Assembly (NCBI GenBank): GCA_016699555.1
Contig: CP064981.1
Location: 372,001 to 436,000 of the forward strand
Direction: 5' to 3'
Source of the DNA: Candidatus Iainarchaeum sp.
GTDB taxonomy: Archaea; Iainarchaeota; Iainarchaeia; Iainarchaeales; VGJJ01
DNA length: 64,000 nucleotides
The notes under the pieces were generated by a model. The model worked only from the letters and a program-made list of their open reading frames with translations. It did not search any database and was not told where the DNA came from. How positions within the stretch are numbered: position 1 is the stretch's first letter; the number at the start of each line of letters is the position of its first letter. This document shows, piece after piece, positions 32,877-41,195 of this stretch. The position numbers and the translations under genes were made by a program.

Positions 32877-33362
32877 ATTATTCCTGACGAATCAAAGAAC
32901 CCCTACACCGAAGCCCTCTCCCAATACGTGGGCACAAACCCCGTTATCGCCTCCAAAAAAGGCATCAAAAAACTTGTCGCCATCACGGCGGAACGCATCT
33001 ACTTCATCCATAAGCGCATGGGGCTCGGTTTTTTGGGGATGGACGTGGGGTCCTATTCGCTCATGCGTATCTCTTCCATCGAAATCCAGCCAGGGGTGCT
33101 TTCGAGCACATTGGAAATCAAATTCGACCAAGCAGGAAATGGATTCTCTGAGTTAGTGCGTTTTCCCGCTGGACAATTCCAGGAATGGAATGCCTTCGCG
33201 AACCAGATTCGCGGGAAAATGTTCGCGTTGCGGAATCCCTCTCCCACCGGGAACTCGACGCCCTCAGCCCGTCTGCCGGTGGAAATACTCCAGGAACGAT
33301 TCGCGCGCGGAGAAATCGCCGAAGAGGAATATCACCGGCGCATGCGCGTGTTGCGCGAATGA
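32877..33362 (+). CDS. PH-like plus SHOCT-domain protein, no standard start codon upstream
   Basis: The frame encodes a bacterial PH-like domain, with GTNPVIASKKGIKKLVAITA then RIYFIHKRM and LMRISSIEIQPGVLSSTLEI, and a C-terminal SHOCT helix (RLPVEILQERFARGEIAEEE). The family normally has residues before GTNP, and the in-frame sequence from ATT-ATT-CCT at 32877 (PDESKNPYTEALSQY) fits that extension. No ATG, GTG or TTG exists between the upstream TAG (32853) and the GTG at 32928. GGAG at 32862-32865 precedes the ATT codons. Either an ATT start is used, or ATG was lost by one change, or a shortened form starts at 32928. Confidence 0.65.
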   Translation: MIPDESKNPYTEALSQYVGTNPVIASKKGIKKLVAITAERIYFIHKRMGLGFLGMDVGSYSLMRISSIEIQPGVLSSTLEIKFDQAGNGFSELVRFPAGQFQEWNAFANQIRGKMFALRNPSPTGNSTPSARLPVEILQERFARGEIAEEEYHRRMRVLRE

Positions 33363-33442
33363 CTGTTTTTCTTGAGGTGCTCTTCCGGGCCGCGCTGGAC
33401 GCCCTCATCTTGGGGGTGTGCTGGCCTCTTGGGCGAAAAAAC

Positions 33443-34471
33443 TTAGTCGGCTTTTTTCTTCGTCTCTTGGGGGTGGGTGGAATGCCCGGCAATCTCGTGC
33501 AAGATTGCCCGGTTAATCCGATTTCGAATCGAAAGGAAATCCTCCGCATCCTTGACTGCGATGGGAATCGAAATGGAGTATCCGTCTTTTGCTATCTTTT
33601 CGACGAGGCTTGGGCTCGCACGCGTTGAGCTCATCTTGGTCGATTCATTCTTGAAGAATTGCGAAAGAATTTCATCAATTTTCCCTGGAGGGATTTTTGC
33701 GGGGATATCCGCCTGTATATTCGTATGGAATCCCGTTCGGAGATTTGATAGATTTGTCAATCGTTGCTTGGCCAGCTCGCTGTTGGACATGACTACGAGA
33801 TTCCCATCCAGATCATGGAACTTTGCCGAACGCGAACCGATTTTCTGGAGGCGTAGGATATCTCCATTGAGGGTGCGCACGTAATCTCCATACGACGCCG
33901 GGCGATCCAGTTGCAGTACGAGTCCTGCAAAAATATTCGCGAGCGACTCTTGGGAGGCAAGTCCGAGGATGAGCACTCCCACCGATGTAATGGCCAATAA
34001 CCCCGATACGTCCACGCCGATCAACGAGAGTGCGATGATCCCGCCGACAGTGATGAAGACGATCCGCGTTACCTTTCGAATGAACGGAAGCAATGTCAGG
34101 TCGAGGAATTGGGTCTGGCGGGTCTTGGATATCTCATAGTACCACCGCAATATCGCCCCGACCGATTCGGACAAGGTGTATGCGATGAGGATGACAAGAA
34201 TCGCCACGCCGTATGTCATCATGGCCGACTGAACCACTAGGAGGTTGGGCACCAATCCCGACATCAAGAGGATAGATAGCACGGTGATGCTCAAACGGAG
34301 GGGATTTTCGATATACTGTAAGAGGATATCGTCGAGCGTCACCGTGGTGCGTTTAGAAAGAAACTTCATTCCTTTCACGATAAACGCATGGATGATTTTT
34401 CCGAGAATGCTGCCAAGGTATCCGATGGCAATAACTTCCAATAGGACTAGAATCCATTCGAGGGGCGACAT
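33443..34471 (-). CDS. MscS-family mechanosensitive channel
   Basis: A 342-residue channel. Four to five N-terminal helices precede the pore helix TSVGVLILGLASQESLANIF and the beta-domain start GLVLQLDRPASYGDYVRTLN. A cytoplasmic alpha/beta domain follows (NLRTGFHTNIQADIPAKIPP onward). GGTGA lies 5 nt before the ATG at 34471, favoured over an upstream GTG. Together with MscL at 26 kb it gives the cell two tension-gated valves. The C-terminal Lys tail (KKKAD) is unremarkable. Confidence 0.93.
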   Translation of the reverse strand: MSPLEWILVLLEVIAIGYLGSILGKIIHAFIVKGMKFLSKRTTVTLDDILLQYIENPLRLSITVLSILLMSGLVPNLLVVQSAMMTYGVAILVILIAYTLSESVGAILRWYYEISKTRQTQFLDLTLLPFIRKVTRIVFITVGGIIALSLIGVDVSGLLAITSVGVLILGLASQESLANIFAGLVLQLDRPASYGDYVRTLNGDILRLQKIGSRSAKFHDLDGNLVVMSNSELAKQRLTNLSNLRTGFHTNIQADIPAKIPPGKIDEILSQFFKNESTKMSSTRASPSLVEKIAKDGYSISIPIAVKDAEDFLSIRNRINRAILHEIAGHSTHPQETKKKAD

Positions 34472-34540
34472 ATCTTCACCCCCCACGAAAACGCTTAAAA
34501 TAAAATAGTCCGACTGCTCGCTCTCGCGAGCGGTCTTTCG

Positions 34541-34915
34541 CTACTTCTCCACAATGGTTTGGAATCCACCATACGCGAAGCGCTTCATGTCCATGATGGC
34601 GCCCATCTTTTCCTTATCCTTTGAAGTCATACGCTTCATCATCTCGTGCATCACGGCCTTGTTGACCTCATCCCGATGCTTGCGGGACTTGAAAACGATG
34701 AAAGAAAAGATGGCCGTCTCTCCGCGTTTGAGTTTGGCTAATTTTCCAAATCCTCGACCCATTCCTTTCTTCACTTTCAGATCCTCGCCCACGCACTCAT
34801 AGTAGTCCAACGCCCCGTGCTTCAACCAGTACTTTTTTCCCTGGATGGCCATCTTCTTATACGCTGAAATATTCTCTTTCTTCATCGGAATGACGTATCC
34901 GTCGACATAGCTCAT
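34541..34915 (-). CDS. DUF1428-family protein
   Basis: A 124-residue protein starting MSYVDGYVIPMKKENISAYK, with the family's KHGALDYYECVGEDL, IFSFIVFKSRKHRDEVN and ending FAYGGFQTIVEK. The family has a dimeric ferredoxin-like (ABM-like) barrel and an unknown role. A strong GGAGGA precedes the ATG at 34915, so the longer frame to 34999 is not used. Mostly bacterial family, possibly acquired. Confidence 0.88.
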   Translation of the reverse strand: MSYVDGYVIPMKKENISAYKKMAIQGKKYWLKHGALDYYECVGEDLKVKKGMGRGFGKLAKLKRGETAIFSFIVFKSRKHRDEVNKAVMHEMMKRMTSKDKEKMGAIMDMKRFAYGGFQTIVEK

Positions 34916-35119
34916 AGTTTTTCCTCCACGATGGTATCGTCTGCATGTCGGACTATTTATTTTTAGCCTGCCAAACGATCGAAAGAGAAAGGATTGCACA
35001 CGAATGCGATTGACGCTAGCGGCCGAGATTGAACCGCGAGAGATTCCTGGAGGACCGAAAGCGAACTGGGAAGTGCCGTGACTCCGATGACTAGTTTCCC
35101 GTGAACAAAGGAAGCAGGC

Positions 35120-35884
35120 CTATGCGCTCATCTTCTTGAACAAGCGCGCAGCCACTGCGATCATGAGCCCATTGAAGATCAGCAACGCGCCCAGCGCGAT
35201 GAATGGAGAGATGAAGCTGGTGCCGAGCAGGGCGTAGCGCAGCCCCTCGATCCCATACATCAGCGGATCGATGTATGCCAATACCTGCAAGAAATCGGGC
35301 AAGTTCGCGATAGGGAAGAAAACCCCCGAGAGCAAGAATACGGGCATTACCAAGAAACCCATCACGAATTGGAATCCTTCCATGGAGTTCATCTTTGCCG
35401 CGAGCGCAAGCCCTAATGCCACGAAAGAAGAGGCGATGAGCAGCATGAATACGAGCGCGATCAGGATCGAAACGGGATTGAGCTGCGCAGCGGGGATGAT
35501 CCCGAAAACGATCCCGATGAGCAAGAGCACGACCCCATTGAGCATGGCCGTGGTCGCGCTGCCCAAAACCTTTCCGATCACGATGCTCGTGCGCGAAATG
35601 GGCGCCACTAGCATCTCTTTCAGAAAACCGAACTGGCGTTCGAATATGACGCTGATGGCGGAAAAGATACTCGTGAAGAGCAAGGCCATTCCGATGATTC
35701 CGGGCAAGATGAACTGCATGTAATTGCCGCCCTCCACCACATCGCTGAATGCGCCGCCGAGGCCAAACCCCATGATGACGAAATATCCAATGGGATTGAT
35801 GAGTCCACCGAGGTAGCGAGTCTTGTCTTTCATGAAGCGCTTGATTTCACGCAACCAGATGGTGTAAATGCTCGAGAATTCCAT
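35120..35884 (-). CDS. ABC-2 type export permease
   Basis: A 254-residue membrane protein with six helices. ABC-2 family features include IYTIWLREIKRFMKDKTRYL at the N-terminus, FGFLKEMLVAPISRTSIVIG, ALGLALAAKMNSMEGFQFVM and FLLSGVFFPIANLPDFL. It forms the channel for the ATPase encoded just upstream (12-nt gap), giving a DrrAB-like exporter for drugs, lipids or glycoconjugates. The substrate is not predictable. Confidence 0.92.
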   Translation of the reverse strand: MEFSSIYTIWLREIKRFMKDKTRYLGGLINPIGYFVIMGFGLGGAFSDVVEGGNYMQFILPGIIGMALLFTSIFSAISVIFERQFGFLKEMLVAPISRTSIVIGKVLGSATTAMLNGVVLLLIGIVFGIIPAAQLNPVSILIALVFMLLIASSFVALGLALAAKMNSMEGFQFVMGFLVMPVFLLSGVFFPIANLPDFLQVLAYIDPLMYGIEGLRYALLGTSFISPFIALGALLIFNGLMIAVAARLFKKMSA

Positions 35885-35896
35885 GTTTTCACTCCC

Positions 35897-36910
35897 TCAG
35901 CGGCGCCCCATCATGCGCGCCATATTGCGCATGCGTCCTTTCTCGTCGCCTTCTTCCTCGCGCAGGCTTTTGCCGGTGAAATGGATGAACACATCCTCGA
36001 GCGTGGGCTCTTTCACCGAGACCGAGTCGACGTGCCATTTGTTCTTTTGGGCCAGTTCCATTATTTTGGGAATCGCATAGGCTCCGTTTTCCACCACGAC
36101 GTTGAGATGGTGATCGAATGGCTTGACTTCGCGCACGAACTTTTCCTCGCTCAATGCAGCCGTCGCGGGAGCGTGGAAGGAAGGATTGATGGCTAATGAG
36201 ATGATGTCCCCTCCCAATTTGGCCTTCAGCTTCTGAGGCGAATCCAGTGCGATGATTTCCCCTTTGTCCATGATCCCAATCCGGCTGCACAGCGCGTCGG
36301 CTTCGTCCATGTAGTGGGTGGTGAGGATAATGGTAATGCCTTGGGACTTGTTGATCTGCGCGATGTAGTCCCATAGCTTCCTGCGTGTCTGCGGGTCCAA
36401 TCCGATTGTGGGTTCGTCGAGGAAAAGGACTTTGGGGACATGCAATAGCGCACGTGCGATCTCCAGGCGTCGCTTCATCCCGCCGGAGTAGGTCTTGACT
36501 TGGTTGTTGGCCTTTTCGCCCAAATCGACCAAATTCAACAATTCATGGATGCGCTTCCCACGTTCCTCTGCAGTCATCCCGAAAAGGCGTCCATGGAAAT
36601 CCATGTTTTCAAAGCCCGTGAGTTCGTCATCCAAACTATAGTCCTGGAAGACCATTCCGATGTTCTTGCGGACCTCATCTTTTTGAGTGGTCGTATCGAA
36701 ACCCCATACTTCTGCATTGCCGTGTGTGGGATTGGAAAGCGTGGCGAGCATGGAGAGCGTCGTCGACTTTCCGGCGCCATTGGGGCCTAGCAACCCGAAT
36801 ATCTCCCCTTGGGGAATGGTGAGAGAAACATGATTTACTGCCGTGAAGGCGCCAAATTTCTTCGTGACACCAGCGAGTACGATTGCAGCCTGCATATGAT
36901 CACGTGCCAT
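35897..36910 (-). CDS. ABC exporter ATPase (DrrA-like)
   Basis: A 337-residue ATPase. Walker A LLGPNGAGKST, signature TYSGGMKRRLEIARAL and Walker B VLFLDEPTIGLDPQTR are intact. A C-terminal extension of about 90 residues is typical of DrrA/CcmA-like proteins. TATA (GGATTTAATG, about 36934-36943) is 26-28 nt from the ATG at 36910, suggesting a leaderless operon mRNA with the permease. A second, unrelated ABC-2 system lies at 43.8-46.4 kb. Confidence 0.94.
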   Translation of the reverse strand: MARDHMQAAIVLAGVTKKFGAFTAVNHVSLTIPQGEIFGLLGPNGAGKSTTLSMLATLSNPTHGNAEVWGFDTTTQKDEVRKNIGMVFQDYSLDDELTGFENMDFHGRLFGMTAEERGKRIHELLNLVDLGEKANNQVKTYSGGMKRRLEIARALLHVPKVLFLDEPTIGLDPQTRRKLWDYIAQINKSQGITIILTTHYMDEADALCSRIGIMDKGEIIALDSPQKLKAKLGGDIISLAINPSFHAPATAALSEEKFVREVKPFDHHLNVVVENGAYAIPKIMELAQKNKWHVDSVSVKEPTLEDVFIHFTGKSLREEEGDEKGRMRNMARMMGRR

Positions 36911-37084
36911 CAGGATGAGCTGGAGGAAAAAGGATTTAATGCTGTTGATTGGTCCATCGCGGTCCAGTCGGATGGGCGTCCCGACATGCCTGCAGCTCCT
37001 CCACCCGGGATGGATGGGCCATCGCTCGGCCGTCTCCGACGTGCAGGGCTAGGGATATTTGGGGATGGAGGGATTTGTAGAGTG

Positions 37085-37660
37085 TTATTCCCGTACATAC
37101 GCTGCCACCATCGCCTTCATCTTAGTCCTTTCCGCGTCGCTGGGTTTCTGGATCGGGGTGTCGAGCTTCCAGTACTTTCCAGCGTGGAATGCCAGCGGTT
37201 CTTTCGCACCGACTCGCACATCGACGGCTTCGCCCACAAAAAGGGTGTGCGATCCTAATTTGACCTCATGCACGAGCTTGCACTCCACATTTAGAGATGC
37301 GTTCTCCAGCATGGGGCTGGCGATCTTTTTCCCTGCATAGAATGCAAATCCCAGCTCTTTGAGCACGGCGATCTTGTCAATGTTCTTGCCGCTGCTCTTA
37401 CCGCTGATGCTGCTGGCGACATCCTGGTCGGTCGCCGCCAGATTCACGCCGAACTCTTTTGTTGCCCGGATATTTTCGGCGGTAGCGTCATTGTGATTCG
37501 AAATCGCCACTGCAATGAGGCCAGGCGAATAGGAAATCTGGTGCGTCCATTCCGCCGCCATGGCGTTCGCTCCGATAGGCCCATTCGAGGTGATGATTCC
37601 TACGTTGGTGATAAATGCATGGGCTGCAGGAGAGCCCCAATCGATATTCATGATGTTCAA
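37085..37660 (-). CDS. Flavin reductase-like (FMN-binding split barrel) protein
   Basis: A 191-residue flavoprotein of the flavin reductase/flavoredoxin family. VGIITSNGPIGANAMAAEWT contains the FMN-phosphate-binding segment, followed by YSPGLIAVAISNHNDATAEN, VNLAATDQDVASSISG, and VECKLVHEVKLGSHTLFVGE. It would bind FMN and transfer hydride or electrons to a partner, none of which is adjacent. It lies between the DrrAB-like exporter and the PadR locus, in the same direction as the small cysteine gene. Confidence 0.88.
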   Translation of the reverse strand: MNIMNIDWGSPAAHAFITNVGIITSNGPIGANAMAAEWTHQISYSPGLIAVAISNHNDATAENIRATKEFGVNLAATDQDVASSISGKSSGKNIDKIAVLKELGFAFYAGKKIASPMLENASLNVECKLVHEVKLGSHTLFVGEAVDVRVGAKEPLAFHAGKYWKLDTPIQKPSDAERTKMKAMVAAYVRE

Positions 37661-37724
37661 CTCCGGATTGGATATTTTTGGTCTAATTCATAATCGTAAA
37701 AAAAAGTAAATGTGGAAGGCGCGA

Positions 37725-37871
37725 TTACGCGGCCTTCTCTAATTCCTTGATCTTTTCGGAAACGCCTTGGGATTCTTTGTCCAAGGCCTCTTTGTATTCC
37801 TTCAGCATCTCGACCTTCTCTTGGCGTGTCAAGAAGCTGCGGTTGGGGGTGTAATTACATTCGCAATTCAT
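37725..37871 (-). CDS. 48-residue cysteine-containing small protein divergent from PadR gene
   Basis: A small protein beginning MNCECNYTPNRSFLTRQEKV and continuing as one amphipathic, probably coiled-coil helix ending EKIKELEKAA. The C-x-C at residues 3-5 could bind a metal. It is a real gene by its divergence from the padR-type gene across a shared control region, and a GGAGG-like GGCAATCC stretch precedes the ATG only weakly. Similar tiny proteins accompany PadR genes in other archaea, as far as I recall. It is probably controlled by that repressor. Confidence 0.65.
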   Translation of the reverse strand: MNCECNYTPNRSFLTRQEKVEMLKEYKEALDKESQGVSEKIKELEKAA

Positions 37872-37890
37872 GGGATTGCCTCCTATCCAT

Positions 37891-37950
37891 CTATCGGATA
37901 TACGATATATAGTTTCCTACACCTATTTAAACAAATCGGGTGTCCGATAG
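37891..37950. promoter_or_regulatory. Divergent control region with repeated CTATCGGA operator
   Basis: CTATCGGA occurs at 37891-37898 and, inverted, at 37943-37950. The first copy is part of the inverted repeat TATCG-N6-CGATA (37892-37907). Between them is the padR TATA box TATTTAAAC (about 37924-37932), 27 nt from the ATG at 37955. The right copy overlaps the expected transcript start, ideal for autorepression. Confidence 0.6.
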
Positions 37951-37954
37951 GTAT

Positions 37955-38308
37955 ATGCCTGCGGCGAAGAGCAAGAAATCCCATTCCGTCTCGGAAGAAG
38001 AGATGTGCGCGCGCGACGCGCGGAATTGCTGCGACATGCGAGGATTCCTTTCGTTTCTCATTCTTTTCCTCATCTCCAAGAAACCCATGCACGGGCAGGA
38101 GATCGCGGATGAATTAGAGAAACGCAAAGGCGAACGGCCATCTCCCGGGACCATCTATCCCGCGCTCAAGCTCCTCAAAGAAAATGGATGGATCGAGGAA
38201 AAGAAGACGGGAAAGACCATCGTGTATGCGCTCACCGAAGAAGGGAAGAAATCCTTCAAAGTAGCCAAAATAAAATTCGCACGCGCATTCATGGGATTGT
38301 TCGAATAG
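37955..38308 (+). CDS. PadR-family transcriptional regulator with N-terminal Cys cluster
   Basis: A 117-residue winged-helix regulator. Core features are LSFLILFLISKKPMHGQEIA, PSPGTIYPALKLLKENGWIE, the wing KKTGKTIVYALTEEGKK and a final dimerisation helix. Before the HTH it carries CARDARNCCDMRG, three to four closely spaced cysteines, unusual for PadR and suggestive of a metal or redox sensor. TATA spacing selects the ATG at 37955; the GTG at 37940 lies upstream of the predicted transcript start. It probably represses itself and the divergent small Cys protein. Confidence 0.88.
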   Translation: MPAAKSKKSHSVSEEEMCARDARNCCDMRGFLSFLILFLISKKPMHGQEIADELEKRKGERPSPGTIYPALKLLKENGWIEEKKTGKTIVYALTEEGKKSFKVAKIKFARAFMGLFE

Positions 38309-38319
38309 CGCGAATGGCT

Positions 38320-39135
38320 TTACTCTTTCTTGCGTTCTTGGATGTTGCGCACCACCTGGGCGGAAAGGCTTCCCGGCGCCAAGCGAGCGGCGATCGTCCC
38401 CAGCTGATTGCGCAATCCGGGGATAACGACGGATTTTCCCGCCTTCGCGCCGCGCCAACCCTCTTCCGCTACCACGCGTGCGGGCATGAGCCTTCCCTCG
38501 CGCGCGATCCTAGAATCAAGCATCTTAGCGCGTGACTGGAAATTGCTCTCCGTGGGACCGGGGCATAAGCACGTCACGCTCACTCCCGTGCCTTGCGTCT
38601 CGTTTGCGATGGCTTCCGAGAAGGAAAGCACATAGGCCTTGCTGGCATAGTACGTCGCCATCAAGGGGCCGGGTTGGAAAGCGGCCGTCGAGGCGACATT
38701 CACGACAATCCCTCGCTTGCGCGCGATCATCGCGGGAAGGAATGCTTTCGTTAATCGCGTGAGCGCGATGATGTTCAACTCCAGCATGCGGGTTTCCTGT
38801 TCCGAGTCCGTTTCCCAGAATCTCCCATACAAGGCATAGCCCGCATTGTTGATGAGCGTGTGCACGTGCGATTTCTGGGAGCGAACTGCATCGATTACCT
38901 TCTGCACTCCTTTCGCATCGGAAAGATCCGCCGCGAGATGAGTGATGCGGGCACTTGGGAATGCATGCTGCAACTCTTTTGCCGCGTGACGCAGCTTAGT
39001 CTCATCCTGCGAAACCAGCAGGAGATCATTTCCTTCTCCCGCGAGCACGCGCGCAAATTCCAATCCGATCCCTGAACTGGCTCCGGTGATAAGGGCAAGG
39101 GATTGCGGGATAGTCGATCTTGTTTTCGTAGGCAT
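38320..39135 (-). CDS. Short-chain dehydrogenase/reductase
   Basis: A 271-residue NAD(P)-dependent oxidoreductase of the classical SDR type. The cofactor motif is ITGASSGIGLEFARVLAGEG, followed by LINNAGYALYG, the catalytic Ser in VVNVASTAAFQPGP and the active-site YYASKAYVLSF (Tyr-x3-Lys), then a CLCPGPTESNF loop. GGAAGTGA precedes the ATG, and the pirin gene ends 24 nt upstream, so the two form an operon. The substrate is unknown. Confidence 0.93.
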   Translation of the reverse strand: MPTKTRSTIPQSLALITGASSGIGLEFARVLAGEGNDLLLVSQDETKLRHAAKELQHAFPSARITHLAADLSDAKGVQKVIDAVRSQKSHVHTLINNAGYALYGRFWETDSEQETRMLELNIIALTRLTKAFLPAMIARKRGIVVNVASTAAFQPGPLMATYYASKAYVLSFSEAIANETQGTGVSVTCLCPGPTESNFQSRAKMLDSRIAREGRLMPARVVAEEGWRGAKAGKSVVIPGLRNQLGTIAARLAPGSLSAQVVRNIQERKKE

Positions 39136-39159
39136 GCATTCACTTCCATGGGTTTTTTG

Positions 39160-39867
39160 TTATGCAGCGGGACAATCCCATAACATCCAATCACAGTCCT
39201 TTTCGGCTAGGAACTCCAGCATCTCTTCATTCTTAATCTTGGCCGAGTCCTTGGCTTCCATTCTCTTCCCATTCACGCTGAGCGAACCGCTGATGACAAA
39301 GACGTAGAGCTTGCGGTCCGTTTGCGTCGCATACGAAAGTGCTTTTCCATTTTCCAAGAAAGAAACGCGGAAAGAAGCATCTTGGCCGATGCGCAGCCCG
39401 CGCTTTTGAGGGGCTTGAGCGACCACGCACAATAACCTGTTCATGCGCTCCTTCTTCGTGAACGATTGCTGTTCCCAGCTGGGTTCGATATCCTTCTTCT
39501 GGGGCAGCACCCACATCTGCACCAATTCGCATGGGGTGGTCTTGGAGTGATTGTATTCCGAGTGCACCACTCCCTTTCCCGCGCTCATGCGCTGCACTTC
39601 GCCGGGGCCGATCTTTCCCTTGTTGCCGAGCGAATCCTCATGCGTGAGTTCGCCCGAAATGACATACGTGACTATTTCCATATTCGCGTGGGGGTGGAAA
39701 GGGAAACCCGAAGCAGGGGCGATGGTGTCATTATTGAAGACGCGAAGCGCTCCCCAGTGCATGTTTTTTTCATCATAATAATGGTCAAACGAAAAATGCC
39801 AATAGGCAGAGAGCCAGCCGGCGTCGGCATGGTAGTGCTGCTTGGAGGGGATGGCTTCAATGCTCAT
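39160..39867 (-). CDS. Pirin-family bicupin protein
   Basis: A 235-residue protein with two cupin domains. The metal-binding N-terminal cupin shows FPFHPHANMEIVTYVISGEL, with the His pair, then HEDSLGNKGKIGPGEVQRMS and VVHSEYN supplying the remaining ligands. The C-terminal cupin is degenerate. Pirins have quercetinase-like or redox-sensor roles. The ATG at 39867 is about 30 nt from TATA at 39893-39902, and the longer frame to 40017 overlaps the divergent gene. It forms an operon with the SDR gene. Confidence 0.92.
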   Translation of the reverse strand: MSIEAIPSKQHYHADAGWLSAYWHFSFDHYYDEKNMHWGALRVFNNDTIAPASGFPFHPHANMEIVTYVISGELTHEDSLGNKGKIGPGEVQRMSAGKGVVHSEYNHSKTTPCELVQMWVLPQKKDIEPSWEQQSFTKKERMNRLLCVVAQAPQKRGLRIGQDASFRVSFLENGKALSYATQTDRKLYVFVISGSLSVNGKRMEAKDSAKIKNEEMLEFLAEKDCDWMLWDCPAA

Positions 39868-39892
39868 GCGATACACCAACAACCAACAAAAA

Positions 39893-39902
39893 GGGCTTAA
39901 AT
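39893..39902. promoter_or_regulatory. TATA box shared by pirin and IMPase-like genes
   Basis: GCTTAAATGC has its centre near 39897. The plus-strand ATG at 39924 and the minus-strand ATG at 39867 are 27 and 30 nt away. No other box fits in the 56-nt intergenic gap. Confidence 0.6.
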
Positions 39903-39923
39903 GCGTCGTCCTTTTTTCATGGG

Positions 39924-40763
39924 ATGAGCCGCGATAAGAAACTATTCGAACTGCTGAAGAAACTCGCGGTGCAGAGCGGAAAGCTCGCATTGCCCCATTA
40001 TGGGAAGATCGCTTCACAGGTCAAGCTGGTGCCCCTGCACGCGCATGTGCGCGAAACCCCCGTGACCGCGTTGGATCATGGCATCCAAGAGTTGGTGTTG
40101 GCTTCTTTGCTCCAAAACGGGTATGAGGATTATGCATTCAATGGGGAAGAAGATACGCACCTCAAGTTCTTTTTCCCGAAGGAACTCGATAAAGGGACTT
40201 GCATCCACTGCGATCCCATCGATGGGACACGGGCATTCGTTGAGGGAAAGCTTCCCTTCTGCGTCGGATTCGGGCTCTCGCGCGTGAAAAAGCAAAAGCA
40301 TGACTTTTTTGCGAGCGTCGTATACAATCCTGTATCCAAACAACTCTATTGGGCCTACGAAGACCGATCCAGCCCGCAGCTACCGCTCGAGAACCCCCCA
40401 AAGGTGGCTTACTTCAAGCGACGCCTGAACGATGCGGGGATCAAGCGCGTGGAATCGCTAGGGTACACATGGGGCATCGGCGCGAGCGCGCACTTGGGAG
40501 TGGTGGAAACGTCACTCGGAATGAGGTCGGTTTGCGCGCTCAAGAATATCCCCGTCCACGATGCGTTGATCCCATATGCATTCGCGCGCGCTAAAGGCGT
40601 GATTCCCGTCGATGTCGACGGGAAAAAACTCACCCATGGACTCGCGCTCCCGCTCCATGGAAATAAATTCGACTCCATCCCCTCCATCAACTATTTCGCT
40701 AACAAGGAGGCGCAGGAAGAGCTATTGCCCATCCTGCAGAATCCCAATTACCTGCACCAATGA
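39924..40763 (+). CDS. Inositol monophosphatase-family phosphatase
   Basis: A 279-residue Li-sensitive-type phosphatase fold. Metal-binding motif 1 FNGEED (about residues 72-77) and DPIDGTRAFVEGKLPFCVGF (about 97-116) are present. The C-terminal metal motif is altered: the usual W-D-x-A-A appears as PVHDALIPYAFARAKG, keeping the Asp-Ala core. Members act on inositol phosphate, fructose bisphosphate, NADP or PAP; the substrate cannot be chosen. TATA spacing supports a leaderless start. Confidence 0.87.
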   Translation: MSRDKKLFELLKKLAVQSGKLALPHYGKIASQVKLVPLHAHVRETPVTALDHGIQELVLASLLQNGYEDYAFNGEEDTHLKFFFPKELDKGTCIHCDPIDGTRAFVEGKLPFCVGFGLSRVKKQKHDFFASVVYNPVSKQLYWAYEDRSSPQLPLENPPKVAYFKRRLNDAGIKRVESLGYTWGIGASAHLGVVETSLGMRSVCALKNIPVHDALIPYAFARAKGVIPVDVDGKKLTHGLALPLHGNKFDSIPSINYFANKEAQEELLPILQNPNYLHQ

Positions 40764-40778
40764 ACTCATTGCCGGAAT

Positions 40779-41195
40779 TCATTTCTCCAGCATCGCTTTC
40801 AAGGGATTCCAATAGTATTGCTTCCATCCCTGCGCGATTTCTTTCGCAGCAAACGCCGGCACTTTCTAGTGGACGAACTCCAACTTGGTCTCTTTTCCGT
40901 TCTTCATGGGGAAAAAATGGAAATGCACCACCGATGCGTGATGATTGGGCCAGTCGGCGCATACCCAGGTCTGGACGATATCCTTGTTCTTCAACAAGCG
41001 CACATTCACCCCGTGCACCCAGCCATCCATGATGGCATACATCCCGCCCTTGCGCGTCGAAATGGAGGCCCTTCCTCCCGTGAGCGCGCCATGTCTGGCG
41101 GAACTCATGAGGATGGAATAGATTTCCTTCGGCGCGGCCTTGAATGAAACGGTCTGATGGATCGTCTTGACCTTCATCTCTTTTGCGGGTTTCAT
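40779..41195 (-). pseudogene. AHSA1/SRPBCC-family gene interrupted by in-frame TAG
   Basis: The frame begins at an ATG overlapping the VOC stop (ATGA) and encodes VSFKAAPKEIYSILMSSARH, an AHSA1-type start, through KNGKETKLEFVH, then a TAG (40866-40868). The same frame continues with KVPAFAAKEIAQGWKQYYW and NPLKAMLEK to a TGA at 40779-40781, precisely the conserved C-terminal helix of the family. So one base change removes the last 29 residues. The domain would probably not fold stably without this helix. A pseudogene, strain variant or consensus error are the options; TAG is a normal stop elsewhere in this window. Confidence 0.85.

Noticed and set aside
34916..35119. Possible small RNA between the DUF1428 and ABC permease genes
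   Set aside because: A GATTGAACC segment recalls an inverted T-loop, but flanking bases do not pair into a tRNA arm and no other cloverleaf parts are present.
40866..40868. TAG as pyrrolysine
   Set aside because: TAG is a normal stop for several genes here (for example at 8827 and 28149), and no Pyl genes are in the window.
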